NCBI GenBank assembly: GCA_009774215.1
Contig: VSNH01000012.1
Span: 1 to 47,663 of the forward strand
From: Lachnospiraceae bacterium
GTDB taxonomy: Bacteria > Bacillota > Clostridia > Lachnospirales > Lachnospiraceae
DNA: 47,663 nt
Reading direction: 5' to 3'
In this document: piece by piece, positions 8,328 through 16,298 of the stretch
How positions within the stretch are numbered: the stretch's first letter is position 1
How the letters are laid out: each line of letters begins with the position of its first letter
Position numbers and translations under genes: made by a program
Notes under the pieces: generated by a model
The model's input: only the letters and a program-made list of their open reading frames with translations
Databases searched by the model: none
What the model was told of the DNA's origin: nothing

Positions 8328-9824
8328 CTATTTGTAAGCCGCCTCATTCCAGCGCAGCTCATTTTTGAAATCACGGATATTGGTATCCTTGTCGATGATA
8401 ACGCTCTCAATACCCATCGCGTCAGCCCAGTCGGCCATCTGCTCCACGGTCAGATCATAGGAGAATGCCGTGTGGTGTGCGCCGCCGGCAAGAATCCACG
8501 CGGTCGCGCCGATTTCCAGATTAGGCTGCGGTGTCCAGAACGCCGTGCCCACAGGAAGCTTCGGCATAGGCTTCTCCACCTTTTTGCAGTCCACCGCATT
8601 GATGAGCAGGCGGAAACGGGTGCCCAGATCCACCAGCGAACACGCCACCGCAGGGCCTGTCTTCGACGTAAATACCAGACGCGCAGGATCTTCCCTGTTC
8701 CCCATGGAAAGCGGGCAGACCTTGATGCCGATCTCGCCGTCCGCCACGGAAGGACATACCTCCAGCATATGCGCCTGCAGGATGCCTTCCTTGCCCGGCA
8801 CCAGATTGTAAGTGTAGTCCTCCATCATGGAAGTGCCTTTCGCGTCCTTGACACCCGCCGTCATCAGCTTCATAATGCGAACCATAGCCGCTACCTTCCA
8901 GTCGCCTTCTGCGCCGAAACCGTAACCCTTTTCCATTAGCCTTTGTATCGCCAGGCCGGGAAGCTGTTTCAATCCTCCCAGCATACCGAAATGCGTCACT
9001 ACCGCATGATAGTCGTTTTCCACCAGGAATTTCTCGATACCGATCTCCTGCTGCGCCTGCACGGCCACATGTTTTTTGAACTCGTCGAGATCTCTTCCCT
9101 CGTCAATAATCTTATACTTGCTGTAATACTCTTCCACCAGCGCGTTCACGTCACCCTGGGGCACCGCGTCCACATACTCCACCAAATCATTTACACAGTA
9201 GTGGTCGATCTCCCAGCCGAACTTAATCTGCGCTTCCACCTTATCGCCCTCTGTCACGGCGACATTATTCATATTATCGCCAAAACGGCAGACGCGCACA
9301 TGGGATGACTCAATCACACCGATCGCCGTGCGCATCCAGCTCCCGAGCTGTTTCTGCACACTCTCAGATGCCCAATGTCCCACAATGATCTTCCGCTCAA
9401 TACCCATGCGGCTCACGATATGCCCGTACTCCCTGTCTCCGTGGGCGGACTGGTTCTCATTCATAAAATCCATGTCGATGGTATCGTAGGGAAGTTCCTC
9501 GTTGAACTGCGTGTGCAGATGACAGAGGGGTTTCCGAAACTCTTTTAAGCCCAAAATCCACATTTTAGCGGGAGAAAACGTATGCATCCACGTAATCACG
9601 CCCGCACACTCCGGATCGTTGTTTGCATCGTTAAATGCCTTGCGGATGGAAGCCTGCCCAAGTAACGTAGGCTTCAACACAACCTCAAAGGGCAAATTGC
9701 CGGATGCGTTTAACCCCTCCACAATCTTCGCGGAATGATCCGCTACTTTTCTCAGACACTCATCCCCATACAAGTCCTGAGACCCCGTGCAAAACCAAAA
9801 TTTGTAGCTCTTTGCTGCGATCAT
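8328..9824 (-). CDS. araA: L-arabinose isomerase
   Basis: 498 residues, the normal length of AraA, which interconverts L-arabinose and L-ribulose in the cytoplasm with Mn2+. Opening KFWFCTGSQDLYG is diagnostic. Metal and catalytic residues are visible in GFGAEGDWK, TSMMEDYTYNL, AHMLEVCPS and the C-terminal GGAHHTAFSYD. It is the first enzyme gene of the operon, 20 bp ahead of araK, and has its own promoter about 180 bp upstream carrying an AraR operator. Start ATG 9824 has AGAGAGGG upstream. Confidence 0.96.
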   Translation of the reverse strand: MIAAKSYKFWFCTGSQDLYGDECLRKVADHSAKIVEGLNASGNLPFEVVLKPTLLGQASIRKAFNDANNDPECAGVITWMHTFSPAKMWILGLKEFRKPLCHLHTQFNEELPYDTIDMDFMNENQSAHGDREYGHIVSRMGIERKIIVGHWASESVQKQLGSWMRTAIGVIESSHVRVCRFGDNMNNVAVTEGDKVEAQIKFGWEIDHYCVNDLVEYVDAVPQGDVNALVEEYYSKYKIIDEGRDLDEFKKHVAVQAQQEIGIEKFLVENDYHAVVTHFGMLGGLKQLPGLAIQRLMEKGYGFGAEGDWKVAAMVRIMKLMTAGVKDAKGTSMMEDYTYNLVPGKEGILQAHMLEVCPSVADGEIGIKVCPLSMGNREDPARLVFTSKTGPAVACSLVDLGTRFRLLINAVDCKKVEKPMPKLPVGTAFWTPQPNLEIGATAWILAGGAHHTAFSYDLTVEQMADWADAMGIESVIIDKDTNIRDFKNELRWNEAAYK

Positions 9825-9876
9825 ACAATACCCTCTCTTTCTTTTTTACTGTTTGCGCCGTGCAGTGAAAACATGA

Positions 9877-9934
9877 ATACCGCCGCATAAAACAAATGTC
9901 TGCTTCGCAGCCGCTTGTTTCCTGCAGCCGGTAT
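9877..9934 (-). promoter_or_regulatory. nested hairpin in the araA 5' untranslated region
   Basis: Three nested complementary segments lie between the araA promoter and start: ATACCG (9877-9882) with CGGTAT (9929-9934), AAACAA (9890-9895) with TTGTTT (9915-9920), and CTGC-TTC-GCAG (9900-9910). It would form a stem-loop in the mRNA. Function unknown; mRNA stability or attenuation are possible. Confidence 0.45.
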
Positions 9935-9938
9935 CAAG

Positions 9939-9968
9939 TTGTACACATATACAATTTTGTATACAGTA
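9939..9968. promoter_or_regulatory. second AraR-like site(s), degenerate
   Basis: TTGTACACATATACAA (9939-9954) followed by TTGTATACAG has the half-sites of AraR operators, but with wider spacing than the consensus. It lies downstream of the araA promoter, about 70 bp from the strong operator, a layout that would suit DNA looping by AraR as known for Bacillus subtilis. Weak evidence alone. Confidence 0.4.
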
Positions 9969-10005
9969 TTCCTTTATCTTTCACGTCGCACATTCAGTAA
10001 TTCTT

Positions 10006-10036
10006 ATTTTACAGTCTACTACTTGTACATACAAAT
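10006..10036 (-). promoter_or_regulatory. araA promoter with overlapping AraR operator
   Basis: Read on the minus strand, TTGTAT (10034-10029) and TAAAAT (10011-10006) are separated by exactly 17 bp. The -35 box lies inside ATTTGTATGTACAAGT (10036-10021), which matches the known AraR operator consensus (ATTTGTACGTACAAAT) at 14 of 16 positions. AraR bound here would block RNA polymerase, and L-arabinose would relieve it. The transcription start is expected near 9999, giving a leader of about 175 nt. Confidence 0.8.
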
Positions 10037-10039
10037 GCG

Positions 10040-10104
10040 CAAGTTGTACACCCTGACGCTCAACGAGAATTTTTCAAGTTCGTGCAGCTACGCGTTTTGC
10101 GAAC
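10040..10104 (-). terminator. probable araR terminator with TTCGCAAAACGC loop
   Basis: Just after the araR stop codon, GTTCG pairs with CGAAC around a loop that contains TTCGCAAAACGC (10090-10104), followed by TTGAAAAATTC. The same loop sequence occurs in two larger hairpins at 27253-27301 and 34752-34800, suggesting a repeated terminator family. Confidence 0.4.
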
Positions 10105-10109
10105 ATACT

Positions 10110-11192
10110 TTATTTAATCCTTCTCACTGAATTACGCGGAATCACATCCACCTCAAACTCATAATTTGCGTCAAACCCCGGATCCTTAATCATGCGTAAC
10201 AGATTTTCCGCCGCCTTTCCTCCCAGCCGCTCCATCGGATGCGGCATGGATGCGATAGGAACGTCGCCCAATATAGCCAGCTCTGAATTGTCTACACTGG
10301 CCACCGAAATATCCCGCGGAACCCGGATGCCGTTCTTCTTGAAAATATCCAAAAGTCCGAATGCCACCTCATCATTGTAACAAAACACCGCCGTGCAGCC
10401 TCTGAAACGCTCCAGCATTTTTTTCGACGCTCTCTCCAGATGCTGCTTCTCTTCCGTATCTACCCAGACGATCTGCCCGTCGTCCACCTCCAGCCCGGCA
10501 TCCATCATCGCGTCCATATACCCTGAAAAACGCGCCTGTCCCTGTCCGTCGTCCAGCTTAAAAATACCGCCGATTTTTTCATGTCCCATGGAAAGCAGAT
10601 ATTTTGTCATTTTCCATCCGGCCATATGATCGTTAATGGACACATGCGGAATCTTTAACTGCGGGTAAAAGCTGTTGATAAAGATAACCGGAATCCGCTT
10701 TTTTCGTATCTCCTGATAGAGACGCAGATTGGGATTGGGAATGCCGCTCTTCGTCGGTTCCACAATCAACCCCGACACCTCGTCCCTGCTGATAATATCC
10801 TCCAAAACAGCCCTTTCCCGCCCATGCTGGTTACTCGTAAACGCAATCTGCACTGAATAACCAGCTTCCAGAAGCACATTTTCTATCCCCTGTATTGTCC
10901 GCGGAAAAATATAACCGTCCACGTAGGTCGTCACCACAGAAACCCGCATTCGCTTGGTTAAATTCGCCAGACGGTTGTCGTTGATATACGTGCCGCTTCC
11001 TTGAATCCTCCGGATAACCCCCTCATTTTCCAGAACACTGACCGCGTGCCTGACTGTCTGACGGCTCACGCCAAACATTTCTTTCAACGTATTTTCCGAG
11101 TACATCTTCTGCCCCGGAACAAGTTTTTTCGTCTCTATCTGCTCATTGAGCCATTCGACCAGCTCCATGTATTTAGGCGTTGTTTTCTCCAT
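10110..11192 (-). CDS. araR: AraR-type GntR/LacI hybrid arabinose repressor
   Basis: 360 residues. Residues 1-70 are a GntR-type winged helix (PKYMELVEWLNEQIETKKLV, then SENTLKEMFGVSRQTVRHAV and the wing RRIQGSGTYI). From about residue 85 a LacI/periplasmic-binding-like effector domain follows (SGLIVEPTKSGIPN, HEKIGGIFKLDDGQGQ, CYNDEVAFGLL). This architecture and length are those of AraR, which binds operators in the absence of L-arabinose. It is encoded directly upstream of the operon it should control and its operator is visible in the araA promoter. Start ATG 11192 has AGGGGAAAG upstream. Confidence 0.92.
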   Translation of the reverse strand: MEKTTPKYMELVEWLNEQIETKKLVPGQKMYSENTLKEMFGVSRQTVRHAVSVLENEGVIRRIQGSGTYINDNRLANLTKRMRVSVVTTYVDGYIFPRTIQGIENVLLEAGYSVQIAFTSNQHGRERAVLEDIISRDEVSGLIVEPTKSGIPNPNLRLYQEIRKKRIPVIFINSFYPQLKIPHVSINDHMAGWKMTKYLLSMGHEKIGGIFKLDDGQGQARFSGYMDAMMDAGLEVDDGQIVWVDTEEKQHLERASKKMLERFRGCTAVFCYNDEVAFGLLDIFKKNGIRVPRDISVASVDNSELAILGDVPIASMPHPMERLGGKAAENLLRMIKDPGFDANYEFEVDVIPRNSVRRIK

Positions 11193-11229
11193 ACTTTCCC
11201 CTTATCCGATCCTGCTGATCGCGCAGACC

Positions 11230-11268
11230 GTAAAGGGCCGCCCGCTCAGGCAGCCCTCACATTTTTAT
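11230..11268 (-). terminator. hairpin between chemoreceptor and araR
   Basis: On the minus strand GGGCTGCC pairs with GGCGGCCC (one G-U pair) around a 6-nt loop, followed by TTTACGG. It could end chemoreceptor transcripts or reduce read-through into araR. Confidence 0.45.
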
Positions 11269-11344
11269 ATCGTCCCCCGTTTGTTTCCCTGCATCCGTCT
11301 ATCCCTTCTTAAAAATCAGGTTCGCGCCACTCTGTCTTTCAATC

Positions 11345-13063
11345 TCACCCCTCAAAACATGCCGTCTGCTCGGACAGATGACTCACCACATCGGAAACCT
11401 GATTCAAAGCTTCCACGATGCCCTTCATGTTATCCGCCAGCACCGCCGTGTTATCCACAACACCGCCCACGCCCTGCGCACTCTCTCTCACATTACTCGT
11501 AATATTCTCATTGGACTCAGCCACCGAGCGCATCATTGATCCGATGTTTTCCATGGAATCCCGCATCTCGCCCATCATGCGGTCTACCGTAATGGAATCG
11601 TTCAGGTACTGTTCCCCTGTCCGCTCCAAAATTTCATAGTCGGGCATTACCCGCTCGTTAATAAACTTCACCAGATTACCCGCATTTTCCGCAAGAGCCA
11701 TAACCGCCGCCACAACTCCCTCCGAAATCTGCTGGATATTTCCCGCCGTCTGCTTCGAATTGTCCGCCAGCTGACGGATCTCGTCCGCCACTACCGCAAA
11801 GCCCCTGCCGGCCTCGCCCGCTCTCGCCGCTTCTATGGACGCATTCAGCGCCAGCAGATTCGTCTTAGACGCAATGCTCAAAATATCCGCCGTCAGATTA
11901 CCGATTTTCTCAATCTGTTTGCTGTCCTCAATGGACGCGTTCAAAGATACGTCAAATTGCTTTATCATGCCGTCGGCAGTAGCACGGCTTTCCTGTGCCA
12001 GCTTGCGAAGCTCCTCCGCACGGCTCCGAATTTCCTCCGCAAACTTCGTACCGCTGACTGCCTGGCCGACCATCTCCCCGACAGAAGCCTCCGCCTCTCT
12101 TGTATTCTCACTGACATAGCCGACCGTCGCAGACACCTCTTCCATGCTGGCCGCCAGCTCCTCCATGGTAGCCGAGGTATCGCTGGCATTCCGGTTCGTC
12201 TCCTCCACCACTTCATTGACATGGAGCTGCTGCCTGTTAATCTCGTCACTGCAGGAGATAACCCCGCCGATCACATCCTGCAGAATGTCCAGAAACTCAT
12301 TGACACCCTTAGCCAGTGTCGCAATCTCATCCTTCGTCTGCACGGGCACCCTCGCATCCAGTTTCCCGCTATTATTATGTATATCTTCGATCATGCCGTT
12401 GATTACCTGAGCAATCTTCTGAATCGGCACCACGATAATCCGATTTGCAATAAACATTACCAAAACTGCCGTCGCAATCAAAAGCACAATAACGGAAACA
12501 ATCAGCACGTAGGAACTCTCCGCCTTCCCCTGCAGATACGTCTTTCCTTCAGCAAGCTCTGCGTCCGAAAACTCCAGCAGGTCACTCATGCTGTTGTCGA
12601 TGGTATTGTTCAGCATACCAAGGTTATTCGCAATCAGGTTATTCGCACGGTCTTTGTCCCCTGTCCTGCTCAACTCTATGATACTATCCACGTAGGTGTC
12701 AAAGCTGGCAAGCCGCCCTTCCAGTGAATCATAAACTCCCTGCACCTCCTCCGAGGTAATCTTCCCCTTATAGGCCTCCATGGATTCCCACATCTGCGCC
12801 CGGCTCTCCAGAATCTCCTCTGCGCGCTTATCCATCGTCCGCAGCAGTTTAGCGTTCACATGGGCGTACACGTTCATGTACATCTCCAGATAATCCTCGT
12901 AGATGCCATGAATCAGATTGATCTTCTCCACCTCATTATTCATAATATCCTGACTGCCCTGGGAAATTGCCGTCATGCTATTTGCCAGAAGTCCCAGCGA
13001 TATAATGGAAATCAATGCAAGTACAATGATTGCCGAAGCGAATTTAACACCTATCTTTTTCAT
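11345..13063 (-). CDS. methyl-accepting chemotaxis protein
   Basis: 572 residues from the ATG at 13063, chosen because AGGAGG stands 9 bp before it; a start 7 codons earlier lacks a site. Order: transmembrane helix (about 6-27), extracellular four-helix-bundle sensor (about 30-175), second transmembrane helix (about 180-203), HAMP domain (about 205-275), then the cytoplasmic signalling hairpin with the highly conserved tip NLLALNASIEAARAGEAGRG followed by FAVVADEIR. It would report to CheA/CheW, which are not in the window. It sits upstream of araR on the same strand, so a role in taxis to pentoses is possible, but the sensor domain gives no ligand clue. Confidence 0.93.
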   Translation of the reverse strand: MKKIGVKFASAIIVLALISIISLGLLANSMTAISQGSQDIMNNEVEKINLIHGIYEDYLEMYMNVYAHVNAKLLRTMDKRAEEILESRAQMWESMEAYKGKITSEEVQGVYDSLEGRLASFDTYVDSIIELSRTGDKDRANNLIANNLGMLNNTIDNSMSDLLEFSDAELAEGKTYLQGKAESSYVLIVSVIVLLIATAVLVMFIANRIIVVPIQKIAQVINGMIEDIHNNSGKLDARVPVQTKDEIATLAKGVNEFLDILQDVIGGVISCSDEINRQQLHVNEVVEETNRNASDTSATMEELAASMEEVSATVGYVSENTREAEASVGEMVGQAVSGTKFAEEIRSRAEELRKLAQESRATADGMIKQFDVSLNASIEDSKQIEKIGNLTADILSIASKTNLLALNASIEAARAGEAGRGFAVVADEIRQLADNSKQTAGNIQQISEGVVAAVMALAENAGNLVKFINERVMPDYEILERTGEQYLNDSITVDRMMGEMRDSMENIGSMMRSVAESNENITSNVRESAQGVGGVVDNTAVLADNMKGIVEALNQVSDVVSHLSEQTACFEG

Positions 13064-13084
13064 AATATTTATCCTCCTGCGCAT

Positions 13085-13376
13085 ACCATCCTGATGTAGT
13101 CTAATCTGCCATCTGTCAACTTCAAATTATTCTAAGTATACCACATTTTGCCACACAAGGATAGTCCCTTCACATGATTATTTATCACATTTTCACAAAT
13201 AAAACACGGCGTTTTTTACTTTTCGCCGCCTTTTTGTCCTATTCGCTTGTTGTTCGAGTTGGTTCTGTCCGTACAATTCTTCCCAGTATTCCGAATCAAA
13301 AGCACCCCGGCCGGATCATCCCCGCATCCTCTTTCCGGCTCCCGGCCAAATACTCCAATGTGGGCATTCACAACTC
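13085..13376. other. intergenic, nothing recognised
   Basis: About 290 bp between the truncated Uma2 gene and the chemoreceptor start. AT-rich; it holds the chemoreceptor ribosome binding site at its left end. I could not find a well-spaced promoter or a stable terminator in it. Confidence 0.4.
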
Positions 13377-13826
13377 TTACATCAAATCCATTTCAGAAAA
13401 ATCCAGCCATAAATCCTCAAAAATCCCCGCCTTCACCCGCTCGGAAAAAGCGTAATACACGGGTTCATCCCTCACTTTTTCTGCCAATGCGCATGTGCCG
13501 CTCGTTTGCGTGCCTGTTCCCTGCGGCATTTTGCCTCGTCCAAATCCGTACACTGCAACCGTCTCTTTCTCCGGGTCTACGATCCAGTATTCCCGCACGC
13601 CTGTCTCCCGATATAGCTTCACCTTCCGCTCACAATCCATCTTTACGCTGGAGGGCGACAAAATCTCGATCACCCAGTCAGGCGCGCCCTGACAACCCTT
13701 TCTGTCAAGCTTGTCCCTGTCACAGATCACGGAAATATCAGGCTCCACGTAATTGTAGTCGTCCTTTTTGATGCACACCGCGAAGGGCGCGGGGTATACT
13801 TCGCATTTACCATTTCTCCGCCATTA
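13377..13826 (-). pseudogene. 5'-truncated Uma2-family (DUF820) endonuclease-like gene
   Basis: The C-terminal 133 residues, from a GTG at 13778, match the intact Uma2 gene at 14415-15128 almost end to end: EPDISVICDRD, GAPDWVIEILSPSSVKMD, KLYRETGVREYWIVDP. Homology continues upstream of that GTG (EVYPAPFAV against RVLPAPFGV in the intact copy) as far as a TAA near 13826, where it stops. So roughly the first 90 codons and the promoter-leader have been lost. It is in opposite orientation to the neighbouring intact copy. A short product from an internal start cannot be excluded, but the missing N-terminal strand contributes to the PD-(D/E)XK fold. Confidence 0.8.
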
Positions 13827-14150
13827 TTAGCTTTCAGGCTCAACAGGCGTAGTGGATGCCAGTACCACATCCGCCCAAAATCAATTCTTAATATTTTCAT
13901 AATTTTAATTTCCCCAGCAAACATCAGCATTCCCACGCATGTGCTCACCATTTTTCATTCCTAAAATAGTTCTCATTTCACCTGTTATTTCAAATAAATG
14001 GCAAATTTGTCACTAATGTTACTAATACCATATCATTACAACTGCTATTTATATGACCAGCGCGTTTTCTGCCTTTAATTCGGGAAATATATAGCAGGTG
14101 TGATTAATTTAGAAAATCTCCCCTCCTGTCGCACAAACGATTTTTCGTCC
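13827..14150. other. intergenic with tandem-repeat motif
   Basis: About 320 bp of AT-rich DNA between the truncated Uma2 copy and the promoter of the intact one. It holds a copy of the TTGTYACTAAT tandem motif (14006-14026, shortened by 2 bp relative to the copies at 94 and 183). No coding region seen. Confidence 0.5.
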
Positions 14151-14179
14151 TTGACATTTCGTACACTGTCCCTTACAAT
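14151..14179 (+). promoter_or_regulatory. promoter of Uma2 leader copy A
   Basis: TTGACA (14151-14156) and TACAAT (14174-14179) with a 17-bp spacer, a strong sigma-A type promoter. The expected start is near 14186, about 229 nt before the Uma2 start codon. Copy B on the other strand has an equally placed TTGACA-17-TATAAT promoter. Confidence 0.8.
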
Positions 14180-14185
14180 AAATCC

Positions 14186-14414
14186 AAAGCATATAACCTT
14201 CTTGATAACAAACATTTGGCGCACCTTTATATACGCTGAAATCAAACAAACCGATATATTTTCGGCTTCCTATCTGTCATTCAGAATTTCTATGCTTTTA
14301 AATCAACCAACACAATTTAAAAGCAGGAGATTCCGAACTGATACCATTTTCATGGCAGACAAGCCATTATAAAATGTACATCACCGATTTTCTCCTGCGG
14401 AACAGGAGGAAAAC
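14186..14414 (+). ncRNA. conserved structured 5' leader of Uma2 gene, copy A
   Basis: A ~229-nt untranslated leader that aligns along its whole length with the leader of the Uma2 gene at 30285-30929. Predicted hairpins in order: TGGCG/CGCTG (about 14217-14237); CCGA/TCGG (14251-14254 with 14262-14265), which in copy B is CCTG/CAGG, two compensatory pair changes; GCTTTTAAAT/ATTTAAAAGC (14294-14303 with 14315-14324); ATGGC/GCCAT around 14352-14367; and a final 10-bp stem, TTTTCTCCTG (14388-14397) with CAGGAGGAAA (14403-14412), which contains the Shine-Dalgarno of the first start codon. The last ~130 nt are nearly identical between copies. It looks like a cis-acting regulatory RNA. Ligand or signal unknown. 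Confidence 0.75.
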
Positions 14415-15128
14415 ATGGAAGTAAGAAAACGAAAAGAAACAGTTACGGAATTGAGGGAAGTAAAAGCCCCGGAAGAAACAATGAAACCGGGAAAGCAAAA
14501 ACGGGAGGAAGGTTTTCAAATGATTAAGGGCGGAAAAGGATACACAATCGCGGATATTGAGGCGCTCCCGGAAGGGGAGCGGGCGGAGCTGATCGACGGG
14601 GAAATGTTTCGCATGGATGCACCTACACTGACGCATCAGGATTTGCTTGTTAAGCTGTTATTTGAAATTGAGCTACATATCAGAAAAAACAAAGGCCCCT
14701 GCCGAGTCCTCCCCGCCCCCTTCGGCGTCTATATTAAAAAAGATGACCGCAACTATGTGGAGCCCGATATTTCCGTGATCTGCGACCGGGACAGGCTGGA
14801 CCAGAAGGGCTGCCACGGCGCGCCGGACTGGGTCATCGAAATCATGTCGCCTTCCAGCGTGAAAATGGACAGTGTACGAAAGGTAAAGCTGTACCAAGAA
14901 GCAGGAGTGCGGGAATACTGGATTGTGGATTCCGGAAAAGAAACAGTCTCGGTATATGATTTCGAGCGTGGAAAGGCGGCGCGCGGAACCGACATATATG
15001 CCGCAGGCACATGCGCAGCGGCCCCGGAACGGTGGGACGCCCCCATGCTTTACTCCTTCTCCGAACGGGTGAAGGCTGGCATATTTAAAGATTTATATCT
15101 GGAGATTTCGCAGATGGATTTCATGTAA
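14415..15128 (+). CDS. Uma2-family (DUF820) PD-(D/E)XK endonuclease-like protein, copy A
   Basis: 237 residues, or 202 from a second in-frame ATG at 14520 that has its own GGGAGGAAGG site. The Uma2 core begins at MIKGGKGYT; conserved parts are RAELIDGEMF, EPDISVICDRD, GAPDWVIEIMSPSS and KLYQEAGVREYWIVD, giving the Asp and Glu-x-Lys-like residues of the PD-(D/E)XK fold. The first 35 residues (EVRKRKETVTELREVKAPEE) are shared with copy B and lie outside the usual Uma2 fold. The family is widespread in multiple copies; its biochemical role is not established. Transcription starts from its own promoter through a structured leader whose last hairpin buries the first ribosome binding site, so the short form may be the default product. 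Confidence 0.85.
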   Translation: MEVRKRKETVTELREVKAPEETMKPGKQKREEGFQMIKGGKGYTIADIEALPEGERAELIDGEMFRMDAPTLTHQDLLVKLLFEIELHIRKNKGPCRVLPAPFGVYIKKDDRNYVEPDISVICDRDRLDQKGCHGAPDWVIEIMSPSSVKMDSVRKVKLYQEAGVREYWIVDSGKETVSVYDFERGKAARGTDIYAAGTCAAAPERWDAPMLYSFSERVKAGIFKDLYLEISQMDFM

Positions 15129-15146
15129 GCCGACAGCAACATACAA

Positions 15147-15180
15147 AGACCGCCGGGCGATACAACACACCCGACGGTCT
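15147..15180. terminator. bidirectional terminator, Uma2 copy A / ABC operon
   Basis: AGACCGCCGGG (15147-15157) pairs with CCCGACGGTCT (15170-15180), 10 of 11 bp, between two convergent genes. Confidence 0.75.
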
Positions 15181-15229
15181 ATCCATTTCTTCTATAATAA
15201 TATATTCTTTCTTTATTGGCGCACCATCC

Positions 15230-16297
15230 TTAGTTCGCCGCATTCCTCTTCTTTCTCACGGACATAACTACGCTCTGAACCACAAGGAACAGGCAAAGCA
15301 TAACCGCTTTTGTGATACCGGTCCACCATGCCTCGTCAAATCCGATGGAGGATACGATATTCTGAATCGTACTCAGAGAGAGTACGCCAAAGAAGGTGCC
15401 AACCACGTTACCCACACCGCCTGTCAGCATCGTGCCGCCGATAATGGAAGAAGCGATCGCATCCATTTCGGCGCCCGCCGCATTGGAAGGGGAGCCGGAG
15501 CCCACATGCAGGAAATAAACAAAACCGCCGATTCCTGCCAGAAGACCACAGATTAAGTGGGAGAGGAATTTTGTCCTCTTTACGTTGATACCGAGCATCA
15601 GCGCGCTCTGTTTGTTGCCGCCGACCGCGTAAAAATTTCGTCCCATCTTGGTCCAACGCAGCAGCGCAAACATCACGATCACCACCAGAATGGCAACCAA
15701 CACACCAATCTCCACATACGCGGGTACATAGATTCCCTTTTTATTAACGGAACCCAGACCCGGCACATTGATACGCGTCGTCTTGAGCGCAACGAACGCC
15801 TCGTTCGCCACATTAAAGGGGGAACTGTTCACTACAGTAGTCATACCTTTTGCAAAGAACATACCCGCCAATGTAACGATGAAGGGCTGGATATCCAGAT
15901 ATGCCACCAAAAAACCCTGAAATGCACCAAATGCCAAACCGATCGCCAGCGCAATCAGAACCGCGCCAAAGACGTTGCCGCCCTTATAATCCAAATAGAC
16001 CGCACAGCACATGCTCACGAGAGCGGTCACGCCGCCCACGGAAATATCGATTCCGCCGGTGATCATCACAAGGCTCAGACCGCAGGCAAGGATAACAAGC
16101 GCAGCATTGGCATTTAAAAGCAGGAAAAAGGTCTGCGGCTTTAAAAAGCCTCCGCGCAAAAATACGACAGCGCCTATATACATCAGAAAAAATACAATGA
16201 CCGTGATCGTCAGGAGCAGATTGGTATCGGTCATGCCCATCAGCTTTGAACCGAGACCCTTACCCGCCGACGCGGTATTCTTATCTGTCTTTGCCAT
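15230..16297 (-). CDS. sugar ABC transporter permease (YjfF type)
   Basis: 355 residues, integral membrane permease of the BPD_transp_2 (RbsC/XylH) family. About ten hydrophobic segments; family signatures include GGIDISVGGVTALVSM and the EAA-like cytoplasmic region YAVGGNKQSALMLGINV, and near the end GGTMLTGGVGNVVGTFFGV. It forms a heterodimeric channel with the next permease (2 bp gap, 16297/16299), powered by the ATPase at 17385. Last gene of the importer operon. Confidence 0.9.
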   Translation of the reverse strand: MAKTDKNTASAGKGLGSKLMGMTDTNLLLTITVIVFFLMYIGAVVFLRGGFLKPQTFFLLLNANAALVILACGLSLVMITGGIDISVGGVTALVSMCCAVYLDYKGGNVFGAVLIALAIGLAFGAFQGFLVAYLDIQPFIVTLAGMFFAKGMTTVVNSSPFNVANEAFVALKTTRINVPGLGSVNKKGIYVPAYVEIGVLVAILVVIVMFALLRWTKMGRNFYAVGGNKQSALMLGINVKRTKFLSHLICGLLAGIGGFVYFLHVGSGSPSNAAGAEMDAIASSIIGGTMLTGGVGNVVGTFFGVLSLSTIQNIVSSIGFDEAWWTGITKAVMLCLFLVVQSVVMSVRKKRNAAN

Positions 16298-16298
16298 C

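Noticed and set aside
3109..9308. Long plus-strand frames across the arabinose operon
   Set aside because: They mirror well-recognised enzymes on the minus strand and have His/Arg-rich composition typical of antisense frames.
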